Assembly (NCBI GenBank): GCA_032622095.1
Contig: CP136065.1
Location: 67,611,675-67,675,674 of the forward strand
Direction: 5' to 3'
From: Siphonodentalium dalli
Lineage: Eukaryota > Mollusca > Scaphopoda > Gadilida > Siphonodentaliidae
DNA: 64,000 nucleotides
The notes under the pieces were generated by a model, which saw only the letters and a list, made by a program, of their open reading frames with translations, was not told the origin of the DNA and did no database searches. Positions 36,956 to 47,145 of the stretch are shown piece after piece (position 1 is the first letter of the stretch; each line of letters opens with the position of its first letter). Both the position numbers and the translations under genes were made by a program.

Positions 36956-38048
36956 GTAGCTGATTGCAACATTATTCCAGTTTGGGTAATGTCTGAGTGC
37001 TCCCCCATCACGTTTATTTCCTAAATAGACACACCGTATGCCTTCAACAATTAACAAAAACATTTTAAATGGAATTATGTTGGCAAAATCGTTTTAGTCA
37101 AGGTTTGTGTCTCGATCCCAAGACTAACTCAGATGGTCCAACTTGGCATATTCACCATTATATTCCACGATTCACGTTGTGTATGTAAATGCCTTATATA
37201 AATTTAAAGGAAAGTTATCAATTCTACGTAATAAAATTGCTCGAAAAATAAAGGTCTCACATCGAAATGATATTCATGGTTTTCTTCACATATATACATA
37301 ACTCAACCAACATACAGCGAATGAGTTATGTAACAATTTGTGCCAACTCACTGTGAATCCTGTCCCACTTTAAATAAGACTATTGAGAAGATATAAGTGT
37401 TCAAGTGACTTCGTTGACTATATTGCGAGGTTGTGAAATATGAACGCCAAACTCTACTTAAAAATCAATACGTTCGATATCCGTTTTTGAAGTATCCGAG
37501 ATGAATTGTTGGGTTATCTCATTAGTCTCAGAGTTTGTAGATATATGTGGACAATACAGACTATACATTCGTTTTGTGGACACCGGTGGGCGTTGGAATT
37601 AGGCGAACAAAATTGTCATTGATTATTTGCTCCTCCCCTTTTTCTGCCCGACCCCGACAGCGTCACTTTATTACTGTTTAACCATTATCTTCCACGTATA
37701 GCGCCACCTCTCTTAGGTCCCTCTGGGGTCGTATATAGAGTTCCCTGTCAATAGCTATAGAGGACAAGCAGAGACACAGGCAGCCATTCGAAAATATATA
37801 TAACATACGAAGCTCTGCGTTCTAACGTCACGGTGGCGTGCAAACGGTTCAACTACTACAACACAACACAAAGGACTAAGCCATCGCATTCGCCTGAACT
37901 CAAATTTAGACGCATGTTTTGCGTAAAGAGAGACAGGTGCAAAACATTTTCAAGTCACAATGTTCTCTGGATCTACCCGGCGAGAACATTTTACATATCT
38001 TCCTTGCATATACACAATTTTCAGATATTAATACAATACAAATAAGTA
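36956..38048. other. No gene seen
   Basis: AT-rich single-copy-looking sequence. No exon, hairpin or repeat I can support. Confidence 0.35.
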
Positions 38049-38290
38049 TATCTATATATAGGACTAGCAGGTGACCCGACTTCGTCCGGGCTTTGACCTT
38101 GAATTGACCATTTTGAAGGTCAATGTCAGGTCGGGGTCACGATTTGACCCGTCCAAAACACTCCCCGGAGAACATTACCCGTTGGTATCAAATTTCGTCG
38201 AAATCCGTCCAGCAGTTTTCCCGGCCATAGCTAACAGACAAACAAACAGGCAGAAGTCCCAAAATATATATTATATCATTTGTGGGTACC
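38049..38290 (+). mobile_element. Retroposon 3'-end-like repeat (RTE/Penelope type), copy 1
   Basis: GGTGACCCGACTTCGTCCGG at the start, then ATCAAATTTCGTCGAAATCC, GTCCAGCAGTTTTCCCGGCC, ATAGCTAACAGACAAACAAA and a TA-rich end (AAAATATATATTA). This order of phrases is typical of 3' ends of RTE-like or Penelope-like retroelements in invertebrates. No reading frame is left. A shorter copy follows at 38578-38695. Confidence 0.5.
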
Positions 38291-38339
38291 CGTTTCAAAG
38301 TGAAGGTCACCTCGGGCGGAAAAACTGACCCGATGAAAA

Positions 38340-38480
38340 TCTCCCCCATTCCTAGGATCTCCCCCATTCCTACGATCACATAACACGCTCATGTCTGGAC
38401 ACAGACACAGCACGCTCATGTCTGGACACAAACACGCTCTTTATCAACGACACTGCGGATACGAACGCTCTTTAACTATC
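38340..38480 (+). repeat. Short direct repeats with ACGCTCTTTA motifs
   Basis: CTCCCCCATTCCTA(G/C)GATC occurs twice, CACGCTCATGTCTGGACACA occurs twice, then ACGCTCTTTATC and GAACGCTCTTTAAC. The last two are instances of the window-wide AACGCTCTTTATT motif. Confidence 0.5.
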
Positions 38481-38577
38481 ACGCGATTAACCCACGAATT
38501 CCCATTGCGGTGGAGGGGGTGGAGAAGGAGTGCTCTGACGTTCTCCAAAACGGCGGTAAACACTGCCCGTGGTTTTT

Positions 38578-38695
38578 AACCTTAGATTGGAAATTTGAAC
38601 TCAATCGGTCCAGCCGTTTTCCCGGCCATATATAGCTAACAGACAAACAGACAGACAAACAAACAGAAGTCCCAAAATATATATTAGAATAATGG
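38578..38695 (+). mobile_element. Retroposon 3'-end-like repeat, copy 2 (truncated)
   Basis: TCGGTCCAGCCGTTTTCCCG, GCCATATATAGCTAACAGAC, a run of CAGACAAACA units and AGTCCCAAAATATATATTAG match the end of copy 1 at 38200-38275. Confidence 0.5.
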
Positions 38696-38790
38696 CTGAA
38701 CACTATGCGTTATTTCAGAGAATGAATCGCTCGATGCCGTAGGTCGAGATCGTTCCATTCGTTGAACTAATGTACAGTATTCAGCAATTA

Positions 38791-39018
38791 CCCGACCTAC
38801 ACCATAGCCGAGTCCTTATCGTCCAACATATCCTCATCCGACTTACACCATAGCCGAGTCCTGATCGTCCAACATATCCTCATCCGACCTACACCATAGC
38901 CGAGTCCTGATCATCCAACATATCCTCATCCGACTTACACCATAGCCGAGTCCTGATCGTCCAACATATCCTCATCCGACTTACACCACAGCCGAGTCCT
39001 GATCGTCCAACATATCCT
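38791..39018 (+). repeat. 46-bp minisatellite, five copies
   Basis: CCGAC(C/T)TACACCA(T/C)AGCC then GAGTCCTGATCGTCCAACATATCCTCAT repeats at period 46. Single-base variants are TTATCG in unit 1, GATCATCC in unit 3 and CACAGCC in unit 5. Any open frame across it is an artefact. Confidence 0.85.
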
Positions 39019-39459
39019 CAAGCAAATAAGTTCATGTCGGAATAATTGGATTATGAAATATGGCCATAGTAGATTTGTATCCGTTATTCCGTTGGATTGC
39101 GCGGACCACAGTGAAAACACATTATAAAGAGCGTACATCCGGTAAGTCGTGTGTTGGTTTATTCGTGTTATTATTTTCCAGCCTGTTCTCGTGAATATAC
39201 GCACAATGAGTGCTTATTTCATTTTTAAATAGTCCTATATATAAAATAAATAGTGGGTCTGATTAATTGCTGTAAACTTTCTATTTCTGGGATTTCCGCC
39301 ATTAGCGTCGATCAATGATCACTTCAGTCGGTCAAAAGCTCTCCAGAGCTTGAGTTTGTATAAAGATCTTATCTTATCACTATTAGTAGCCGTAAGATAA
39401 ACGTGTCCAGTCGAAGTGATTAACGTTTCCAAAAAATCACATTTCGAAGAGACTATAAG

Positions 39460-39640
39460 ATGGATTCAGTATGTCAGTATGTCAGCAGTAACCTGATGTA
39501 CATGGTCTCCGTTGCTGCTGAAGCAGCTCGATTATCGATTCAATCAAAGAAATATAATCGTCACCTCAGACCGCTCTGGAGTGATTTTCAGAAAGAAAAG
39601 AAAAGTCAATACAGTGGATTTCGTTTGACAGACATCGAGA
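39460..39640 (+). pseudogene. Possible LINE ORF2 fragment (endonuclease-RT linker)
   Basis: The frame contains YNRHLRPLWSDFQKEKKSQY, resembling the (F/Y)xxxLRPxW(N/S)D stretch between endonuclease and RT in APE-type LINEs. It lacks neighbouring motifs, so the call is weak. Confidence 0.3.
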
Positions 39641-39959
39641 GGAAACACACGGTTCCTACCGCAAATACAAAGATTCTAATCACAGGGGTCCGGGAATTTG
39701 TTTTCATTATATTATTTTTAAAAGGATCACATCTCCACATTTTGAAGAAATCACACCAAGCTTGGGGACAATAGCCTCAAAAACACTAGTTTTTTAAATT
39801 ATCAAATATAATGACAGCGCTATATATTCCTTCCTTAAATATTAGTGGTCAAAACTAACATCTAAAAAATAGAAGCCGGCGAAAAAAAGTAAGAGAAAAT
39901 CCTATCCCAAATTCAAAACCTGATCGATTTTGTCAACAAAGTTCAAATTGTTGTTACAA

Positions 39960-40440
39960 CGGCGATTATATGAATAGGGTCGGTGATGGTGATGACTATA
40001 ATGACGATGCTGCTGATTATAACACATTAATGATGATAACGATGGTGATGAGGAGGATGAAACTGTCGATGACGTGATTATGCTGACGGCGGCAATGATG
40101 AGGATTAAGAGTATGTCGATGATAGCGATGACGATCACAATTAAATGCGGTGGCGATGATCACACTGATAATTGTAATAATGGTGATGATGGTCGTGTTG
40201 ATTAAAATGACGATTCTAATGATGATGATGACTATGACGATTATGATGTGCATGATAGCGATGATTATAGCAAATGCGACGACGATGACCAAAAATAATG
40301 ACGAAGAAGAAACGAGGAAGATGAGCGAGACGACGCTGACGGTAGTTACAATTATGATGATGACGAAAATATGACGATTATGATGACGGTAATGATGACC
40401 ACGATGATGATGATTGATGACTGATGATGATGATGATGAT
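39960..40440 (-). repeat. GAT/ATG-rich imperfect trinucleotide tract, probable LINE tail
   Basis: Nearly 480 bases dominated by GAT, GAC and ATG triplets on the + strand, i.e. (ATC)-rich on the minus strand. It lies 3' of the minus-strand LINE (40798-43343), separated by about 360 bases of likely 3'UTR, so it may have grown from that element's simple-repeat tail. Met/Ile-rich open frames here are artefacts. Confidence 0.6.
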
Positions 40441-40797
40441 GGACTGATTTAAACATATTTTACTGTATATCAATTATATATATGGGGATTGGGACACACA
40501 AATTTTGTCAACTTAGTGACGTCCCTCTCCCGCACAAAAGGTATAACATACCATTTAAACAAGATGACAGGATGAAATTTGTGAATATGTAAGCAGGGAA
40601 ACAGGTGTGAATATTGGTACAGAGTGTGCCATGAGTGGAGTTTTATTGTGTCCAGTTTTACCCTCACGTTGTCATAAGTTGTGTCTAAAAAGGTCGGGCA
40701 TTTAAAGTTTTTTAATTGTTTTCAATGATAGGTTGACATAACAGAGAAAAATATATGATCGAAATTACCCAAAACCTTTAGTTGCAGTAATGTAGGA

Positions 40798-43343
40798 CTA
40801 TGTAATATGAAATAGCAATATATTTCTTCTGTGGTCATTTTCAGAGATTCCACAGAGAAGATGATTAATATTTTCTATATGAAAGTTATTTGTTTCAAGT
40901 TTGTGGTAAAATATTCTCCTCTGGTTGGTGAACAATGGACAGTGGAAGAAGAAATAACTAGCATCCTCCTTCGGGAAACCACATTGACATTTAGGACTAT
41001 CAGCTATGTGGTTATTTTGCATGTCACTCTTTAAGTCGCTACAATAGTTTCGGAGTTTACAATGGTTCAGACTAACCTTCCGATGACCTGTTCTATAAAG
41101 TGGATAGGGTTTTGGAGCAGGGGCGATTATGTTTAGGTGAGTTTTAAAATCGGATATATTTTCAGAATCTATGAAAAACGAAGAGAGCTTATTCCACTCA
41201 TGGGTTGTGTTTAGGAAGAATGAGTTCCTATAATGTGCGGTTGTCCAGTGGTACGAGTAGAAAAAACGCGGTTGTCTAAAATTGTACCGGTTGTTTGATA
41301 CATGTGCTGCCCGGGCTGGTAGAAGTAGGGTGAGATATTCTGGAGTTTCTTCATTAGTAAGTTTAAAAAGTGTTTGTATGTGGTGTTTCTCCCTGCGCTC
41401 CCTAAGGTTGGACCATCCCACTTCGAGTAAAACATTTGTAATGGAGACAGAGCGGGTTAACCAGGTAACTATTCTGGCGGCGTCCACATGTATACTTTGA
41501 AGTTTGTCCATCCAGTATTGTGGTGCACAGTCCCAAACTACATCTGCATAATCCATTATTGGTAGAAAGTAAGTTTTGTAAATTTTTCTAACGTGTTTGC
41601 ACTTAAGCTGTATTTGAATCTACTTAGTTGTGAGATGCGGGACGAAACTCTCGCAATTATTTTATTAATGTGATCGTTCCAGTCTAAATTTGATTGAATT
41701 TCGACACCAAGGTGTGTATGTGACGTTTCGAAGGAGATGTTTTGGTCTTGGAATACAAGTGTTGAATTCGTTTGTTTGCCCGATAACGAGAAATATATTG
41801 CTTTGGTTTTCGATGGATTGAAATTTACCAGCCATTTGCGCGCCAAATTTGATATTGATTCTAGGTCTTGGTTTAGATCAAATTCAAGGATGGTCAGGTC
41901 ACAATGAGATGCGATAATGCATGTGTCGTCGGCGTACATTCTAGTTGTTGAGATAAGGTTATCCGGAAGATCATGTATGTAGGATAAGAACAGAAAAGGT
42001 CAGAGTATTGACCCTTGAGGCACTCCAGTGGGACCAATTCGAACTCGGAGTATGTATTATTCACCAAGACTCTTTTTTGTCTGTTAAAAAGATAGTCCTC
42101 CAACCAAATGGACAGCTGACCAGAAATTCCATACTTTATTTATGTATCAAACCCTTATGCCAGAAATCTCTAGATGATGGCGAGTCATTAACTCTTTCAT
42201 CTAGATGTTCTTCGAATTTAGCTTTCTCATGTTTTTTCATGTTGTTTACTCTATTTCGTGATTTTTTCCAGTTTAGATCGGTGTTACGTTTGAGTGCAAT
42301 CGATCTGAATCTATCCCGTTTCCGTAGCTCGCGTCGAATTTCTGAGTTGAACCCGATGTTGTCTTTAGTTCGAATAGTGACTGTCGAGGTCGGGCTGGTT
42401 TCATGCATAATTTCAAGGAATTGATCATAAAATAGTGTTACAGCTGTGTCAACGTCCGCCGTTGGTCGGAAGAGACTATCCCAATTTATATCATTTATTA
42501 AGGAGGTAGCCCTACTGAAGTCGGCGTGTTTGTAATTCCAAATAGTTTTTTGGAAGGATGGGGTGGCAGAGTTGTTGTAAGAAAGAGTCGCATAGACACC
42601 ACAGTGATCTGATACTTCGAAATCTATAATATCTGCATCACGGATACTTATATCTCCACACACAAGAATTGGTTCAAGTAAGGTCTTCGGGTCTTCGGTA
42701 ACTCTTGTTGGAGTTTTAATCGCATTTCTAATGGAATAATAATCGATATTTTTGCTTAGTTTGGAATTGGGGTCCCACATATTAGTGTTAAAGTCACCAA
42801 GCATGACCATATTTGGTGTAATTTCATGAGCTTCATGAATTGCGTTGTCGAAAAGATTCCAGTGATTTGTGGCGCAAAACGCATCGGATCGGTATGATAA
42901 TGCCAAGATGATATGACATCTTGCCGATTGGATGTCGAACCACATTATGGACGAATCAAATTCTAGGCCTTCCCGACGGGACGGGAGTATACTAAGTGTT
43001 CTGCAAATTATATGCACATACAACCGCCACATTGATCACGATCTTCTCGGATGGGGGTTCTAAAGCCATCTATTAGTAAATTTTCATCAAGAGGTGTTTC
43101 GGTAAAACATAGAACATCATATTCACTGATAAGATCTTTTACCTTGTCGAGTTTATTTCTAATACTTCGAATGTTTTGGTGGTATAATGTCAGGGTGCCC
43201 AGATCGTGACTATTTGATTTGTTGTTTCGGTTGACATTCCTTGCACTGTCGATTTGTGTTGGGCCTGGGTTGGGATGGACCGTACCGGACAGCACAAGTA
43301 GAATGGAAATAACCAATAAGATTAATGGAAGTCGTATGCTCAC
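40798..43343 (-). pseudogene. Decayed APE-type LINE (Jockey/CR1-like group), internally deleted
   Basis: Read on the minus strand. 43343-43008 has a hydrophobic start (MSIRLPLILLVISILLVLSG), a 2A-like TVHPNPGP, then the endonuclease motifs YHQNIRSIRNKLDKV and CFTET. 43032-42136 continues the endonuclease with MLGDFNTN and SDHCGVYATL after a frameshift. Roughly 200 residues of the RT fingers are missing between FWHKGLIHK and KYGISGQLSIWLEDY (about 42120). RT resumes in another frame with GVPQGSIL, an in-frame TGA, and YADD at about 41928-41939, then a thumb region (127 codons to 41556). After another frameshift a 252-codon C-terminus carries CQCGFPKEDASYFFFHCP. It has at least three frame breaks and a deletion and cannot be active. 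The 3'UTR and GAT-rich tail probably extend to about 39960. Confidence 0.82.
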
Positions 43344-44946
43344 ACCTCTTTGAGTGGTATGTCTCTGTTTATGCTTGCTCTGTGACGGCCAAATTTATGT
43401 CTTATTTATATCAAAAAGTCCCGTAAGGAGTAACAGTTGATGTTGGTGAGATAGCAATAGGTGAATAGGACTTGAAAAAAACATGAGAACAACATGCAAA
43501 AATAATGAAAAACATATTTACAGATAATGTTCGGATGGGGACATGTATGTAAACATGTATGTAATGAGGATGATTTGGTTTGAATAACCAAAAACTAAAA
43601 CTAGACTGGGGCTTCGGATTGGGAGTTCAGTTTATTCTGGGAGGCGCGCGAGTTGGAATATACGACAGAAATTAGAATATACGACATAAATTAGGCACTA
43701 CCACAAGTCGACGGAGATATACATCTGGGCAACTTGAAATCTTGAAGGGATCCATGCCCCCCACGGCGGTTTAAATGCTCAAAAGAAATACAAAATAATA
43801 ATATACATGTGATAATACAACCATATTAATTCACTGTGGAGTCTCAGATATTAGCCACATGTAAGTTCCCATGTGAATACCTCCGCCGGAAGGCCACTAG
43901 TCATTTCAACATTTCCAATAAGAAAGTTGTGCGCAGTCGGTTAAAATTTCGGAACGTTTAAATTATAAATACTGATGCCATTAGTGCGCATATCCTATAT
44001 TTTCTTTTATCTTACAATATAGCTATATTTCATCAAATACACGCGAAAACGCCTAGGCGGTTTCCGATCTTGTATCCTGGATGGCAACAAGGGTATCCTG
44101 GATGGCAACAGCTGGTGCACGTGCGTTTCGACAACTGGCTTGTTTTCAAAACAAAACGTCTAAATAACCAACTAAAAGTCGTAAAATAATATACGCGGTT
44201 GCTACGAATGTAAAATAATCAATAATTAGTTCAATAAAGTTGACAAGATGTGGAGACAGGGCCCAAAAAGCTCAAAATAACCACCCAAAAATATTTGGAT
44301 ATCGAAAAAGTAACGAAGTTTACACATTGTTTACAGCGCGCACGAATACGGACTATGTTGACAATTTCTATTTTAGCGAAGTAGGGAATTCCCCGTAATC
44401 CAGTACGGTCTTGATCAAAAGCTACTGAACGCATATTTTATTCGATAAAATACAGAAGGGAAAATCAAATTAATTTTATCTTATGTTAAGGATATAAAAC
44501 AGAATACTTACGAAAAGTCCGTGATTTATTGCATTTCCTCTAAATGAAGTTTAATGGGTTATTTTAGTGCGAGTCAGAACTCGATTGTCGAAGTGTCGGA
44601 AAGTTCAAATTTCACCAAAACTCGGAATGGACAGTCATCTCCGGCATTGCCTCTCGCCAACACTATCACTATCCAAGGAGATTGCACCATAAAATGATAC
44701 AATTATCCTGTTAAAAGTGACAATTATGTCAAACATATGAAACGAAAATATCGTCGCCTCTTCGTTGAATCGGATGCCAGCCAACGTGAAATTGAATACT
44801 AGTAGTGACGTGAATTTCTCAGAATTTGACTGATCACAACGTCGCGTGCTGAGAATTGTGTACGTTGTGTGTTGCGCGTAATAAAATAGTTCCTGTTTTA
44901 AATTGAGTTTTATTGCATTGTTATGGGACAAATTGTAAGATAAATT
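43344..44946. other. No gene seen
   Basis: AT-rich. A direct repeat GTATCCTGGATGGCAACA occurs twice at 44074-44108. Nothing else is supportable. Confidence 0.35.
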
Positions 44947-45106
44947 GGTTATCATCACCCTGTGTGTTTCCAAGATCCGTATTCAAGTCTCGCTACCTTC
45001 TCTGGGCTGTCTATCGACTCGTCCTACGGACTCGTCGATAGACTGCCCAGAGAAGGCAGCTCGACTTGAATACGGATCTCAGAAACACACATGGTGGTGA
45101 TAACCT
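44947..45106. repeat. 160-bp near-perfect inverted repeat (foldback)
   Basis: GGTTATCATCACCCTGTGTG ... and ... CACACATGGTGGTGATAACC are the outer ends. Arms of about 75 bases run through GATCCGTATTCAAGTC, CTTCTCTGGGC and GTCTATCGACTCGTC to a loop of a few bases at about 45026, with only a handful of mismatches. Weaker symmetry (GTTTTAAAT, ACAATTTG/CAAATTGT) continues to about 44895 and 45175. It could be a head-to-head MITE dimer or a foldback element. A hairpin RNA is an alternative. Confidence 0.8.
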
Positions 45107-46076
45107 ATATGTATTCAAATCAGTTGTTCAAATTGTTTTGTTTTTGTTTTTGTTACTCGATCTTCATTTAAAACAATATTTAGGCCACTGGAAGACACAT
45201 AATGGTGGACAAACGTTGGACAAAGCCGTTAATCCGGTCGTTCTGCCCTATACGGCACATGTATACATGCAAATGGCCGACATGCTAGCGACGTTGGTAT
45301 TCGACCTACTAAAGCGATCCTTCTTACCCCCTGCCACAATATGGAATCTCCCGATACAACTTTTGTCCTACAAATTATGTGGGCGATAGATATGGGTCAG
45401 GTATTGTCCCAGTATTTGATTGACAGTTTTATTTATGTGTGACAGTGCGCTAATTTCTGCCTTGGAAAATAATAATATGACCATATTATAAGTCTTTCAT
45501 ATTGTAGGTCGTCATTTTTGATTTGAAGACTTTGTGTGAGTTATTCTTCGGCTTACCAAAATGGTTTAATTTTGTGAAGTTATTCGAAGTGATATGATGG
45601 ACCATACCATACAAGTGATGATGGACTATACGCCATGTTGATCGGCACTCGGGAGATCGTTGTATATTGTATACATAATTGTGTGTGTCATTCTTCTTCC
45701 ACGATACTTTATATATAATCTCTATTCTCAATATACTGTCATGTTCAGTGGATAAGAGAAGTGAAGCTTTAGATAAAACCCTAACAGCTCAGCTCGGTTG
45801 TTATCCGATTAAATGTAATATAAAATGCACCATCATGATCATCCAATGATTCATCCAGGTGAATGCATTATATGCCAGTTTTGCATACCTACATGCACAT
45901 GTATAATGCATGGCACAAAGCTTGACAGATCCCCGGCTCTGCGTTGGTTGTCGGTATTAGAAGTCCAGCAACATACGTCACTACTGTAATATCTAAACCG
46001 TCGCCTTTGACATAGCCTACACGTACCTGATCAAGCGCAAAAATCACAGAGAGTATACCGACTAATGGGTCCCTCG
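45107..46076. other. No gene seen
   Basis: Several open frames without recognisable motifs on both strands. None has supporting splice or domain evidence. Confidence 0.3.
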
Positions 46077-46170
46077 TTAGCACAGGAGAAAATATATCGT
46101 CCATACCAAAGTCAATAATTATCGATAAAACCCCACCTTTTGTAAACAAATCCTGTATGTATCAACATAT
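46077..46170 (-). repeat. Dispersed repeat, inverted copy (others at 46590-46660 and 57330-57440)
   Basis: The reverse complement carries GATACAT...GTTT(G/T)(T/G)ACA...GTGGGGTTTTATCGA, ATAATTATTGACTTTG and ATATATTTTCTCCTGT, matching 57330-57440 (GTGGGGTTTTTATCGAAATA, ATATATTCTCCTGTAG). Confidence 0.5.
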
Positions 46171-46377
46171 CTAATGGTAATCACCCCACTTTTAAAACTG
46201 CATATTTCAATCCAAGTGACCACCATATTCTCATATTTCAGCAGTAATTTCAAATTAGTTTAAATTAGTCATATGGGACTCGAATCAAGTCCAATATGAC
46301 TTTCATACAAATTATCGGGACTCCGGGTGACGTCGTTTGCTTACACATATAGATGGATAATAAAAATGTAATTATCA

Positions 46378-46518
46378 AATGTTGTGTTCAGTATGTGTTT
46401 TCTTGTACTAGCCCTGGTTATGGTGAACACTCATGTCGGACACGACGCTTCGAGTCCAATATGACTGTTCACCACAACATGGACTCGAACACGAAAACCA
46501 CACACTGAACACAACATT
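46378..46518. mobile_element. MITE with 25-bp inverted ends and nested hairpin
   Basis: AATGTTGTGTTCAGTATGTG... and ...CACACACTGAACACAACATT are inverted with two mismatches. Inside, GGTGAACA ... TGTTCACC forms a second pair. There is no coding capacity. The target duplication was not resolved. Confidence 0.65.
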
Positions 46519-46589
46519 GTATAATAACTTTATAGTACAGGTGATTTGGATTAAAACTTGTGACTGATTTGGGGAGATTAACATTTGAT

Positions 46590-46660
46590 CCATTGATATA
46601 TGAAGCTTTTGTGTACAAAGGGTAGTTTTTTATCGATAATTATTAACTTTGAAATTGATC
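46590..46660 (+). repeat. Dispersed repeat, copy 2
   Basis: TTTTGTGTACA...TTTTTTATCGATAATTATTAACTTTGAAATTGAT matches 57350-57415. Confidence 0.45.
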
Positions 46661-47145
46661 GGTTGCGATGTGTCTTGTGGGTCACCCTACAACGCCATTT
46701 GTTTCACTTAAATCGACAAAGAGGCCGATAAATGACATGGTGCCACATTTGAACCCATCTGGACGGTGGCCATTTTCTATCGGATGGGTGTGTGGGGTTA
46801 ATATGTATAAAGTGTCTTATGGACCACCCTACACAACACCGTTAATTGAGAGAAATATAAATGTTTTTTTCGAATAACGAATAAGGAGCGGGAGTCACCT
46901 TCGTACATTTATTTACAGTCGTCCACCAATCTCCACCAGAGCGCACCAGTCATAATTGCTCACACAACCTCAGCCATTCAGCTTGGTGTATTTTATTTTA
47001 CAGTGGGGCATATGTAAGTAGTGAATTGAATGCTACATCACAACCTTGGGGTGAATGAGAAGATCACTCGATCTTTTCGATCATCACCGGCGCTTCGCGC
47101 CCAACCACTCTCTCATACATCACAACCTTTCGTGCATGAGTCGGG
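46661..47145. other. Upstream of the lectin-like gene; no promoter identified
   Basis: Contains an imperfect internal duplication (GTGTCTT(G/A)TGG(G/A)(T/C)CACCCTACA at 46671 and 46811). An in-frame TGA (47137-47139) precedes the ATG at 47146. No TATA box or initiator is convincing. Confidence 0.35.

Noticed and set aside
40150-40374. Met/Ile-rich open frame
   Set aside because: Translation of the GAT/ATG-rich tract.
42008-42424. 138-codon + strand frame
   Set aside because: Antisense to the decayed LINE.
45889-46149. 86-codon minus-strand hydrophobic open frame
   Set aside because: No recognisable motif; partly overlaps a dispersed repeat; no splice support.
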